Shown here piece by piece: positions 35,618 through 43,929 of a stretch of DNA of 64,000 nucleotides. Source of the stretch: Paracidovorax valerianellae. GTDB taxonomy: Bacteria > Pseudomonadota > Gammaproteobacteria > Burkholderiales > Burkholderiaceae_C. The translations under genes and the position numbers were made by a program. The DNA lies in assembly GCF_900102625.1 (NCBI RefSeq), contig NZ_FMZC01000002.1:335990-399989 (forward strand). Reading direction: 5' to 3'. The notes beneath the pieces were generated by a model. It worked only from the letters and a program-made list of their open reading frames with translations. It did not search any database and had not been told where the DNA came from. Numbering within the stretch: position 1 is the first letter of the stretch; the number at the start of each line of letters is the position of its first letter.

Positions 35618-36187
35618 GTGAAAACCTGTCTGATAGTGATCGACGTGCAGGAATCGTTCCGCCACCGCCCCTACTTCACCGACGAGAGCCTGCCGCCCTA
35701 CCTGGCCGTGCAGAACGCCCTCATCGAAGGCTGCGTGGCCCGGGGCGTGCCCGTGCTGCGCGTGCTGCACAGCGACGGCCCCGCCGAAGCCGGCAACCCC
35801 TTCGCCATCGAATCCGGCCACGTGCGCCCTCTGGCGGGCCTTGCCGCCTTCGAGCCCGCCGCCACCTTCACCAAAGCGCGCCACAGCGCACTGGTGGGCA
35901 CCGGCCTCGACGTCTGGCTGACGCAAAACGGCATCCAGCGCCTGATCGTGAGCGGCATCCGCACCGAGCAATGCTGCGAGACCACCACCCGCCACGCCTC
36001 CGACCTGGGCTGGGAAGTGGACTACGCCCTCGACGCCACCCTGACCTGGGACATGGTGCAGCCCGACGGCCGCCCGCTGACCGCCGCCGACATCCGCGCA
36101 CGCACCGCCACCGTGCTGCAGGACCGCTTCGCCACCGTGTGCACCGCCGCCCAGGCGCTGGCGCGGGTGGACGCCGCCGCGGCCTGA
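35618..36187 (+). CDS. Isochorismatase-family cysteine hydrolase
   Basis: A 189-residue hydrolase. Triad positions: Asp in LIVIDVQESF, Lys in FTKARHSAL and Cys in SGIRTEQCCETTTRH. The cis-peptide region precedes the Cys as usual. The first codon is GTG with AAAGG eight bases upstream. It is the first gene of a probable operon with a DUF1272 protein and a GlxA-type regulator, echoing the hydrolase/GlxA pair at 24-26 kb. Substrate unknown. Confidence 0.88.
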   Translation: MKTCLIVIDVQESFRHRPYFTDESLPPYLAVQNALIEGCVARGVPVLRVLHSDGPAEAGNPFAIESGHVRPLAGLAAFEPAATFTKARHSALVGTGLDVWLTQNGIQRLIVSGIRTEQCCETTTRHASDLGWEVDYALDATLTWDMVQPDGRPLTAADIRARTATVLQDRFATVCTAAQALARVDAAAA

Positions 36188-36297
36188 ACGGGCGCCGCGC
36201 AGCCACCCGGCCCACATCGCGCGCGCTGCACCCCTCGCTTTCACTGCCTATCCTTTTCATTCATCCACCGCCCGCCACTTCAAGAAAGAACGCCGCC

Positions 36298-36606
36298 ATG
36301 CTGGAACTGCGCCCCACCTGCGAGCACTGCAACACCGCCCTGCCGCCCGCCTCGCCCGACGCCCGCATCTGCAGCTTCGAATGCACCTTCTGCGCTAGTT
36401 GCGTGGACAGCGTGCTCGGCAACGTCTGCCCCAACTGCGGCGGCGGCTTTGCGCCCCGCCCCATCCGCCCCGCCCACAACCACAAGGGCAACAACTATCT
36501 GGGCGCCGACCCTGCCAGCACCACCGTGCGCCACCGCCCCGTGGACCCGGCCGTGCACGCCGCCTTCGCCGAAACCCTGCGCCACATCCCGCCCGCGCAG
36601 CGATGA
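36298..36606 (+). CDS. DUF1272 zinc-ribbon protein
   Basis: A 102-residue protein of the DUF1272 family. The first 50 residues hold the metal-binding cysteines: RPTCEHCNTALP, then ICSFECTFCASCVDSVLGNVCP-type spacing, and CPNCGGGFAPRPIRP. It probably binds one or two zinc ions. The C-terminal part (HRPVDPAVHAAFAETL) is helical. Role unknown. It overlaps the next gene by four bases (ATGA). Confidence 0.9.
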   Translation: MLELRPTCEHCNTALPPASPDARICSFECTFCASCVDSVLGNVCPNCGGGFAPRPIRPAHNHKGNNYLGADPASTTVRHRPVDPAVHAAFAETLRHIPPAQR

Positions 36607-37727
36607 GCGGCAGTGGCAGCGGCAGCAAAAGCAGCAGCGGCGCAAGTAGCGGCAGCGCCGGCGACAGCGGTGGCCGAAGCAACCGCAGCAGCAGTGGCAA
36701 CACCGCAGCCACAGCCGCGGCCGCGGCCTCCCCTTCAGTCGCAGATGCCGTGACCGCCGCCCCCATTCACGTCTATTTCGCGCTGCTGCCCGGCAGCCTG
36801 GTGCTGGACTGGGCCGGCCCCGCCGAGGCCCTGCGCATCGCCAACCAGGTGCTGCAGGCGCGCGGCGCGCCGCCGGCTTTCGTGCTGCACTTCGTCAACC
36901 CGGCGCCGGAATCGGTCACCTCCGTCGGCGTGGCGCTGGCCGGCTTGGCGCCGCTGCCCGCCACGCTGCCGCAGCCCGCGTGGGTGGTGCTCGTCGGCCT
37001 GCCGGGCCAGCGCATCGACGTGCAGCGCAGCGAAGCGCGCGAACTGCTGCACTGGCTGCGCGGCCTGCGCCTGTCTGCCGGGCGGCTGGAACTGGTCACC
37101 GTGTGCGCCGGCGCCGTGCTGGCCGCGCACGCCGGCCTGCTGGCCGGCCGCCGCGCCACCACGCACCACCAGCACCTGGCCGAACTGGCCGAAGTGGAGC
37201 CGCGCTGCGACGTCGTCGCCAACCGCGTCTTCGTGGCCGACGGCGCCCTGCACACCAGCGCGGGCGTGACCACCGGCATCGACCTGGTGCTGCACCGCAT
37301 CGCCGACGTGTGCGGCCCCGCCATCGCCGCCGAAGTGGCGCAGACCATGGTGGTCGCCCTGCGCCGCGGCCCGCACGACCCGGAAATGTCGCCCTTCCTG
37401 CACCACCGCAACCACCTGCACGGCGCCCTGCACCGCGTGCAGGACGCCGTCGCCCAGCAGCCCCAGGCGGATTGGAGCGTGCCCGCAATGGCCGAAGTGG
37501 CCCACGCATCGCCTCGCCACCTGACCCGGCTTTTTCTGGACCACGCGGGGATTGCGCCACTGCAATACCTGCGCCGGATTCGCCTGGCCACCGCCGAGGC
37601 CGCGCTGCGCGCGGGGCGGAATGTGACGGAGGCGGCGGAGATGGCGGGGTTCAGTTCGGATACGCAGTTGAGGAGGGCTTGGAAGCAGTTTGGGCGGGGT
37701 GGGACGCCTTCGAGGGTGGGGGAGTGA
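36603..37727 (+). CDS. GlxA-family AraC-type transcriptional regulator with Ser/Gly-rich extension
   Basis: A 374-residue regulator: a Ser/Gly-rich low-complexity extension (residues 1-48), a DJ-1/PfpI-like domain (about 55-235, with VTVCAGAVLAAHAGLLAGR at the nucleophile-elbow position) and a C-terminal AraC domain (about 270-365; ASPRHLTRLFLDHAGIAPL and AAEMAGFSSDTQLRRAWKQF). A Cys is present at the elbow, unlike many regulators that have lost it. The start overlaps the preceding DUF1272 gene. Likely to regulate this three-gene unit; the effector is unknown. Confidence 0.88.
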   Translation: MSGSGSGSKSSSGASSGSAGDSGGRSNRSSSGNTAATAAAAASPSVADAVTAAPIHVYFALLPGSLVLDWAGPAEALRIANQVLQARGAPPAFVLHFVNPAPESVTSVGVALAGLAPLPATLPQPAWVVLVGLPGQRIDVQRSEARELLHWLRGLRLSAGRLELVTVCAGAVLAAHAGLLAGRRATTHHQHLAELAEVEPRCDVVANRVFVADGALHTSAGVTTGIDLVLHRIADVCGPAIAAEVAQTMVVALRRGPHDPEMSPFLHHRNHLHGALHRVQDAVAQQPQADWSVPAMAEVAHASPRHLTRLFLDHAGIAPLQYLRRIRLATAEAALRAGRNVTEAAEMAGFSSDTQLRRAWKQFGRGGTPSRVGE

Positions 37728-38174
37728 ATTGACGGCGGCTTTGTGCTCGAAGCGGTCGCTTGTAGTTGTCTTTTGGCAGGCAGCTTTGCAGCGAATGCTG
37801 TTGATCGGCCACGGTGTGGATACCGTTTACTTCTCGACCAGAAGCTGTCTTCGGCGAGCGATATTCCTGTCCGTCGAATGGTTTCGCTCGCGCCGCGAGG
37901 CCAAGGCTTTTGCTTAGCGCACCGCTGTGCTGCCGGTGAGGCCCACCTGCAGGGCGCGGTAGGCCTCGATCTCGACGCGTCGGTTGCCGATGGGCAGCAC
38001 GGTCAGAGATCGGTGCGCACCGGATGATGTCAGCAGGTTTCCATTTATATCTGAGGTCTAGGGCAAGCTCCGCCAGGGAGTCGATGCAATCACTTATTCT
38101 CGGGTTGTCGGGCGAGCGTCCAGTTCGTCGTGACCCGTCAAATTAATAGCATCACAAATATTCAAGGGAGTTTC
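37728..38174. other. Gene-free 447-base stretch at the left border of the accessory zone
   Basis: No complete gene is recognised. On the minus strand a 28-codon open stretch ends at a TAA at 37917 with the sense-like sequence LPIGNRRVEIEAYRALQV, which could be the tail of a lost gene, but it has no start and I cannot name it. Base composition falls towards the AT-rich end near 38040-38175, where the helicase operon promoter should lie. A GTG at 38130 is an alternative helicase start. Confidence 0.4.
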
Positions 38175-40250
38175 ATGAAATACAACCAAGCTCGCGCCCT
38201 ACAGATCCTCCGAGAAGGCAGTGGCAATCCTGACGCCACCTTCCGCGACTCGCAGGAAGATGCGATTCGTCACCTCGTTACGGGCGCGGAAGGGCGCCTC
38301 CTAGTCATTCAAAAGACGGGTTGGGGCAAAAGCTTCGTTTATTTCATCGCGGCAAAACTGATTCGCGAACAAGGAGGTGGGCCAACCCTCTTGGTATCAC
38401 CCTTGCTCGCTCTGATGCGGGATCAGGAGATGGCGGCCGAGCGCATGCAGGTGACGGCCAGGGCAGTCAACTCGACCAACCGGATGGAGTGGGCGGAGAT
38501 CGCCAAAAAGATCGAGGCTGGAAAGATCGACGTTCTCATGTTCCACCCGAAGCAACTGGCGAACGCGGATTTCCAGGCCAGCCTGCTTGCCAAGATTCCC
38601 AACGTGTCGATGCTCGTGGTTGACGAGGCCCATTGCATCTCTGACTGGGGGCATGATTTCGTGCCCGAGTACAAGCTGGTCACGCGGCTCATTTCAACGT
38701 TGCCGTCCAACCTGCCGGTGCTCGCGACCACGGCCACGGCAAACGAACGCGTGTCAGGCGATCTCGAGCGGATTCTTGGCCCAAACCTGCAAGTGAAACG
38801 CGGCTCACTGAATCGCCCGTCCATCACTCTTCAGACGATCACATTTGCGAGCGACGCAGAGAGGCTCGCTTGGCTCGCGCAAACCGTCCATGCGCTTCCC
38901 GGCAGCGGCATTATTTATGCACTGACGAAGGCCCAGGTGCAGTACATCGTCAGTTGGCTCACGCACTGCGGACTTTTGGTCCAGGGGTACACGAGCGATT
39001 CAGTCGACCGTGCTGGTCTCGAGCAGGCGCTCAAGCAGAACAAGATCAAGGCGCTCGTCGCGACCTCTGCACTTGGCATGGGCTATGACAAGCCTGACCT
39101 GACCTTCGTGATCAACTACCAGCCGCCGTCCTCTGTCGTTCACTATTACCAGCAAGTGGGTCGCGCAGGGCGTGCGATTGACGATGCTCGCGGAGTCGTA
39201 CTGGCGGTCAAGAACCAGCTGGACATCAACACCTACTTCATCGAGAGCGCGTTTCCAAGGCCGGATGATGTGACCGCGGTCATGGAGGCGCTCGATACGG
39301 CAGGGGACGATGGCCTTTCGGTGCCGGCCCTTCAGGAAATCATCAACTTGAGCAAGGGACGAATCGACAAGACTCTGACCGCCCTCGCCATCGAAAGCCC
39401 CGCGCCGATCGTGAAGGAAGACTCAAGCTGGAAGGTCACAGGTAGCAAGTTGGCGGGTAGCTTCTGGGAAACGGCCGAAAGGGTGACCGACCTGCGGCGG
39501 ACCGAGCATGCTCAGATGAAGGAGTACATGGCCCTCACCGACGGGCACATGAAGTTCTTGGTCGCGGCTCTCGATGGTGACGCGATGACCATTGAGGCGC
39601 CGCGCAGTCAGCCGTTACCCACCGCGGTCGATCCGGCGTTCGTTGCGGAGGCGGAACGGTACATGAAGGACACCAGCTTGCCGATCAAGGCGCGCAAGAG
39701 GTGGTCTGACGGCGGATTGGACGGATACGGGCTGCGGGGAAATATCGCTGAGAATCTGCGTGCGGGAGACGGTTTCGCGCTCTCGATGTACGGTACGGCG
39801 GGGTGGGGCGACATCGTCCGTGATGCTCGCTACGTACGCGAGCAATTCGGCGACGACCTCGTGAAGGCCTGCGCCGAGCTAGTGCGCCGGGCTGCTTTTA
39901 AACCAGCTCCGGAATGGGTCACCTGCATCCCGTCGCTCAACAATCCGGGTCTCGTACCGAGCTTTGCGAAGCGGCTTGCCGCTGAGCTTGGCCTTCCGTT
40001 CCACGCTGCGCTGACCAAGGTGAAGCACACCTCAGCTCAGAAGTCCATGCAAAATAGCTCCCAACAGGCAAGGAACCTGGATCAATCGCTTGAATTCAGT
40101 GACTTTGACGACAAGGTCGGTCCGGTGTTGTTGGTCGACGATATCGTGAACTCGGGTTGGACGTTCACGATTGGCGCTTGGCTGCTGCGCTCCAACGGTT
40201 GCGGCGAAGTGTGGCCCCTTGCGCTTGCCAAAACTGGGAATGAAGAATGA
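38175..40250 (+). CDS. RecQ-like helicase fused to a ComF-type phosphoribosyltransferase domain
   Basis: A 691-residue protein. Residues 1-370 form a superfamily 2 RecQ-type helicase: Q-motif region FRDSQEDAIRHL, Walker A as QKTGWGKS, Walker B VVDEAHCISDWGHDF, motif III LATTATAN and motif VI QQVGRAGRA. The region after it (TEHAQMKEYMALTDGHMKFL) corresponds to the RecQ zinc-binding domain but the cysteines are missing. Residues from about 530 are a ComF/ComFC-like phosphoribosyltransferase domain with VLLVDDIVNSGWTFT as the PRPP-binding loop. The start at 38175 has AAGGGAG upstream. It overlaps a DprA-like gene by four bases. GC content is visibly below that of flanking genes. I infer DNA processing or defence against foreign DNA; not a housekeeping RecQ. 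Confidence 0.88.
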   Translation: MKYNQARALQILREGSGNPDATFRDSQEDAIRHLVTGAEGRLLVIQKTGWGKSFVYFIAAKLIREQGGGPTLLVSPLLALMRDQEMAAERMQVTARAVNSTNRMEWAEIAKKIEAGKIDVLMFHPKQLANADFQASLLAKIPNVSMLVVDEAHCISDWGHDFVPEYKLVTRLISTLPSNLPVLATTATANERVSGDLERILGPNLQVKRGSLNRPSITLQTITFASDAERLAWLAQTVHALPGSGIIYALTKAQVQYIVSWLTHCGLLVQGYTSDSVDRAGLEQALKQNKIKALVATSALGMGYDKPDLTFVINYQPPSSVVHYYQQVGRAGRAIDDARGVVLAVKNQLDINTYFIESAFPRPDDVTAVMEALDTAGDDGLSVPALQEIINLSKGRIDKTLTALAIESPAPIVKEDSSWKVTGSKLAGSFWETAERVTDLRRTEHAQMKEYMALTDGHMKFLVAALDGDAMTIEAPRSQPLPTAVDPAFVAEAERYMKDTSLPIKARKRWSDGGLDGYGLRGNIAENLRAGDGFALSMYGTAGWGDIVRDARYVREQFGDDLVKACAELVRRAAFKPAPEWVTCIPSLNNPGLVPSFAKRLAAELGLPFHAALTKVKHTSAQKSMQNSSQQARNLDQSLEFSDFDDKVGPVLLVDDIVNSGWTFTIGAWLLRSNGCGEVWPLALAKTGNEE

Positions 40251-41599
40251 GTCTGCAGATTTCCGAAAACTGCCAAGCAATCTTGCTCTTGACGGCGCCG
40301 TTGATGGTCGGCAAGGTTGGCGCTCGTGCGGAACTGCTGAAGCAAAGTGAGTACAGCGACCTTACAAGGTTCTTAGTGCAAGAAGGCTTTCAGCCTTCCG
40401 ACCTTCTCCGCCCACAATCTCCTGCGCTGCGCCAAGCCGAGAACCTGTTCGGACCAGGACGGCTGACTCGCTTGGTAGGCAGAGGTTTTCAGCTTGCCCA
40501 GGCGCTTGATTACTGGAGTGCGCGCTCGATCTGGGTGGTGAGTCGCGCCGACGCCCGGTATCCCAAGCGGGTCAAGTCACGCCTTAAGCACGAAGCGCCG
40601 CCCGTCATGTACGGTTGTGGCGATTTGGATCTTGTCGACAATGGCGGCCTGGCTGTCGTAGGTTCCCGTGACGCGGACGACGAGATGCTGAGCTATGCCC
40701 AGCGTGCCGGAGAGAGGGCGGCAAGTGCTGGCAGAGGCTTGATTTCCGGAGGCGCTAAGGGTGTCGACAGTGCTGCGATGGATGGGGCTGAGGCCCTTGG
40801 CGGCATAGTCTGCAACGTCATGGCCGAAGGACTGGCGCAGGCGGCAATCAGTCGGAGATTCAGAGATGGCCTTCAAGAGAGGCGCACATTGCTGGTCTCG
40901 CCCTACGATCCAAGCGCTGGCTTCAACGTCGGGCACGCCATCGCACGCAACAAGTTCATATTCGCGTTGGCTGACGTCGGCTTGGTCGTGAATTCAGACT
41001 TGGAGCGCGGTGGGACGTGGGCAGGCGCTATAGAGCAGCTTCGCAAGCTTCGTTTCGTTCCGCTCTACATCCGATCAAGTGGCAAGCGTTCAGTTGGCCT
41101 AGACGCTTTGCTCCGAGAAGGAGCCTTGCCCTGGCCAGAGCCGGAGAATAGTGAAGCGCTAAAAGTTTTATTTGAGAATCGATCAAACGATAGCCAGGCT
41201 CCTGCTTATCAGGAACATTTTGACTTCAAGATTGCTGCTGGTGCGCCGAGCGGGGTTTCGGATGCAGTTCTACATCCAGCGCGCCAAGTGTCGATTCTTG
41301 AAGATCCGCGTAGTGACCCAGACGCAATCGAAGAAGGTGCGTCAGATCAAGCGAGTGCAACCGCAAAGTCGACATTCGTTGAGGCTTCCTCGGGTACGCC
41401 AGTCGGCTTGGAGCAGGAGATGTTCGCGACCTTTGAACGGTTGATTCGACAGGTACTTTACGCACCCAAGAAGGCCGCTCAGATCGCCGACGAGTTGGAT
41501 CTCAATCAAATGCAGACGCGTGACTGGCTGAACCGTTTGGTTGCCAAAGGTGTGATCGAAAAGAAGAAGAGCAACGCGACCTACCGGCTTGCCGCTTAA
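40247..41599 (+). CDS. DprA-like DNA-processing protein with C-terminal winged helix
   Basis: A 450-residue protein. Residues 1-90 are helical, then a DprA-type Rossmann domain at about 95-300: GGLAVVGSRDADDEMLSYAQ, LISGGAKGVDSAAMDGAEAL, NKFIFALADVGLVVNSDLER and GGTWAGAIEQL correspond to the DprA/SMF conserved blocks. A poorly conserved linker leads to a C-terminal winged helix (residues 395-450, YAPKKAAQIADELDLNQMQT). Canonical DprA loads RecA on incoming single strands during transformation; this one is larger, in low-GC DNA and coupled (ATGA overlap) to a helicase with a ComF-like domain, so a dedicated anti-foreign-DNA partner is more likely than the housekeeping dprA. Confidence 0.88.
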   Translation: MSLQISENCQAILLLTAPLMVGKVGARAELLKQSEYSDLTRFLVQEGFQPSDLLRPQSPALRQAENLFGPGRLTRLVGRGFQLAQALDYWSARSIWVVSRADARYPKRVKSRLKHEAPPVMYGCGDLDLVDNGGLAVVGSRDADDEMLSYAQRAGERAASAGRGLISGGAKGVDSAAMDGAEALGGIVCNVMAEGLAQAAISRRFRDGLQERRTLLVSPYDPSAGFNVGHAIARNKFIFALADVGLVVNSDLERGGTWAGAIEQLRKLRFVPLYIRSSGKRSVGLDALLREGALPWPEPENSEALKVLFENRSNDSQAPAYQEHFDFKIAAGAPSGVSDAVLHPARQVSILEDPRSDPDAIEEGASDQASATAKSTFVEASSGTPVGLEQEMFATFERLIRQVLYAPKKAAQIADELDLNQMQTRDWLNRLVAKGVIEKKKSNATYRLAA

Positions 41600-41607
41600 A
41601 GCCCCTC

Positions 41608-41790
41608 TCACAAGAGCGCCTCGCTGAGGTCGCGTTCAAGTCTGAAATCCGAGTCTCGGAAGCAGTCCGCCAAATCGACAGCCCTTTCGTCAGGGCGTGC
41701 CAAAGTCTTGCTGTCGTCTAGTCTTAGCAATAAAGGGAGACGCGCGCTGAGCCAATCGTTAAGCTGCGGATCCCGGCCGCGCTCATAAAA
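41608..41790 (-). pseudogene. Truncated 3' remnant of an unknown gene
   Basis: A 60-codon open stretch on the minus strand, FYERGRDPQLNDWLSARLPL, continuing to ERAVDLADCFRDSDFRLERD and a TGA stop, has protein-like composition but no ATG and is bounded upstream by an in-frame TAA. It ends eight bases from the stop of the DprA-like gene, tail to tail. It looks like the C terminus of a gene whose 5' part was deleted. The 200 bases beyond it (41791-41995) hold only inverted-repeat fragments such as TGTCCG/CGGACA and no gene. Confidence 0.45.
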
Positions 41791-41995
41791 TTACCGGCCA
41801 CGGAGGATCAGCGGTCGTATGTGGTGCCGGCCGTTGAGTGTCCGGTAACGATCTTTGCGGACACCGAGGCGCCCGGCCGCGAGTGACTCAAATCAGCATG
41901 TAGTCGTCTTTCGTGTGCGGGAGTCAACCTCCGCTGCTGGCCCCATAGCCGCCGCTCGGCCTATGCAAGAGACGCCCATCCCAATATTCACAGCC

Positions 41996-42808
41996 TCAAA
42001 AAATGCACGGCCCGCACTCGCCGTCTATCCAATCGAGCCGCGTGCTCGATAAATCTGCCACCAAGCGTGGCTGAGACACCATCGACATATGGCTCGAATC
42101 AATACTCTTCGTCTCAGCCTGGATTTCGCTCGCCAGCCGCCGCTGAACGTGCGAAGGAAGAGCTCGATCATTGTTGGTCACCAAATACCAACTCGGCTTT
42201 TCTCGCCACGCAGCCTGCGAGACCCTCTCTGTGAACGCGTTGGCAGCCATGGGTTGCTGCGCCGCAGCCAGCGATTGCACTTTTTTCGCAGGCACATCGC
42301 CTGCCATGACGTTCGCATAAACCACCGGATCATCGAGCCATAAGAGGCCCTCCGAGTCGGGGTAAAGTCCCTCCATGGGCGAGTTCAGTCGCTTGAGAAG
42401 CTCAGCGACCGACTCGCCGCTGTCAGGCGCAAAAGCCGATACATAGACGAGCCCGCGCACGTTGGGCTGATTACCAGCTTCCGTGATGACAGCGCCCGCC
42501 CATGAATGCCCGACCAGCAGCACGGGCCCGATCTGGCGCGCCAATACACGGCGCGTGGCCTTCACGTCGTCGGCCAATGAAGTGAGCGGGTTCTGAACGG
42601 CGGTGACGTGGTAGCCCTTGCGTCGCAGGAGCTCCATGACTTCGGCCCAGCTTGATCAGTCGGTAAACGCCCCGTGGACCAGAACAATGTTTCGCACGCC
42701 CGGCAAAGCCGGGGCCTTAATCGTCTGCGCTGCGACTCCAGTGGTCAATGCACACGCGCTCGCGAACGCACATGCGCATCCCGCCAACCATGCGGCCAGA
42801 GACTTCAT
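41996..42808 (-). pseudogene. Alpha/beta hydrolase pseudogene with in-frame stop and 3' frameshift
   Basis: The frame starts at an ATG at 42808 with a signal peptide (MKSLAAWLAGCACAFASACA) and the hydrolase opening NIVLVHGAFTD, then meets a TGA at 42656-42658 where relatives have Gly (GAFTD-stop-SSWAEV). It continues in frame as a normal hydrolase (GPVLLVGHSWAGAVITEAGN has the nucleophile Ser; LVYVSAFAPDSGESVAELL follows). Near 42040-42058 the usual C-terminal 'IEHAARLD' is found one frame over, indicating a single-base deletion as well. Two independent lesions make it inactive. It is last in an azoR-yciI-hydrolase run on the minus strand. Confidence 0.8.
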
Positions 42809-42847
42809 GGGGCGACCTCCCCGGCCTCGATGGGCCTGCGCTCGAGT

Positions 42848-43162
42848 TCACGGTTTGACCACGGCGGCGTTACTGGCCCATCCCTGCGGCAGTCCGTGGG
42901 CACAGACTGCGGGCTCGAAACTCTGCACGGAGACCTGGACCAATTCGTGGATCACGAAGGAATCGTCGGCAATCATTCGATCGAGTTCGTCACGGCCTTC
43001 GCAGGAAGCGATCACGACGCCGCCGGTGCGGTCCTCGCTTCGGCCTGCCACCAGGATTCGCCCTGCGCGGATATGGCGCGCGAGCCATTGCCTGTGGGAA
43101 TCAAGGTGCAACTGAATTTCTTCAGGAGGTCGAATGTAGTGGAGCGTTAGAACGTAGAGCAT
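42848..43162 (-). CDS. YciI-family protein
   Basis: A 104-residue protein of the YciI-like dimeric alpha/beta-barrel family (MLYVLTLHYIRPPEEIQLHL, HRQWLARHIRAGRILVAGRS, DRTGGVVIASCEGRDELDRM, IADDSFV). Members include muconolactone isomerase-like and dechlorinase-like enzymes, mostly of unknown activity; a His in the HRQWL motif is the usual putative catalytic residue. The gene lies 24 bases after azoR and 39 bases before the hydrolase pseudogene. It appears intact. Confidence 0.88.
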   Translation of the reverse strand: MLYVLTLHYIRPPEEIQLHLDSHRQWLARHIRAGRILVAGRSEDRTGGVVIASCEGRDELDRMIADDSFVIHELVQVSVQSFEPAVCAHGLPQGWASNAAVVKP

Positions 43163-43186
43163 GACTGAGTCTTTGGTAAAGCTGGG

Positions 43187-43813
43187 TCAAGAGGCGATGA
43201 CAGTGCGAGCGGCACCCAGGGCCGCTTCCAGTGCTTCTGACATTGCCCCGGTAGATACCGCTTCGCCTTTCGACAAGCCTTCGGCACGGGCGAACCGGAC
43301 ATCGCGGATTCCCAGAAAACCCAGGGTCGCCTTGAGATACGGCTCCTGAAAATCCAGCGCTGCCAAAGGTCCTTCGGTGTAGATGCCGCCCCGCGTGGTC
43401 ACGACGATGACGCGCTTGCCCGATGCCGGTCCGACAGGCCCTTCGGGCGTGTACTTGAAGGTCTTGCCAGGTTGAACGACGCGGTCGATCCACGCCTTCA
43501 GTTGGCTGGTCACCGTGAAGTTGTACATCGGTGCCCCCCTCACGATGAAATCGCTGGCGAGGAACTCGGCCACGAGCTCTTCCGAGCGAGCATGCTCCGA
43601 CGATGCCGCCGCAAGCCCCGGCGTTTTTGGCAGCGACCGAAACCCTGCTGCGATGGCGCCGTCCAAATGCGGAATGGCCTGTTGAACGAGGTCGCGGTAC
43701 ACCAACTTGGCAGATGGAGCCCTGCGGGTCAGCTCGGAGACGACCGTGGCAGTGAGGGTGCGCGACGCAGAGGCATCGCCAAGGATGCTGGAATCATGGT
43801 GAAGGATTTGCAT
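43187..43813 (-). CDS. azoR: FMN-dependent NADH-azoreductase
   Basis: A 208-residue flavodoxin-fold quinone/azo reductase. Characteristic parts are the phosphate-binding SSILGDASASRTLTATVVSE segment, the FMN-contact motif APMYNFTVTSQLKAWIDRV and VVTTRGGIYTEGP. AzoR-type enzymes reduce quinones and azo dyes by two-electron steps and protect against electrophile stress. The gene is divergent from a LysR gene that is now a pseudogene, so its original regulation is probably lost. An in-frame ATG at 43927 is unlikely to be used. Confidence 0.9.
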   Translation of the reverse strand: MQILHHDSSILGDASASRTLTATVVSELTRRAPSAKLVYRDLVQQAIPHLDGAIAAGFRSLPKTPGLAAASSEHARSEELVAEFLASDFIVRGAPMYNFTVTSQLKAWIDRVVQPGKTFKYTPEGPVGPASGKRVIVVTTRGGIYTEGPLAALDFQEPYLKATLGFLGIRDVRFARAEGLSKGEAVSTGAMSEALEAALGAARTVIAS

Positions 43814-43929
43814 GGAGTCGATCCGCTGGTGAGAGGCCGGTTGTCGGCATCGGGAACCGTCAGGATCGTGGAAGGACGCTGCGGCGTCCAAGACGAAATG
43901 TGGGAAAGTTGAGACCCAAAAGGACACAC

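Noticed and set aside
38175-40250. Housekeeping RecQ
   Set aside because: No zinc-binding cysteines, no HRDC domain, a C-terminal phosphoribosyltransferase domain, low GC and coupling to a DprA-like gene all differ from chromosomal RecQ.
40247-41599. Housekeeping DprA
   Set aside because: It is larger than usual, has extra N-terminal and linker regions, and is in an acquired operon instead of beside topA, def or fmt genes.
41800-41900. Inverted repeats around TGTCCG/CGGACA as insertion-sequence ends
   Set aside because: No transposase and no flanking target duplication could be found; the repeats are short and may be chance in GC-rich DNA.
42656-42658. In-frame TGA in the alpha/beta hydrolase as a selenocysteine codon
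   Set aside because: The position is Gly in relatives, no SECIS-like hairpin follows, and a second frameshift lesion is present downstream.
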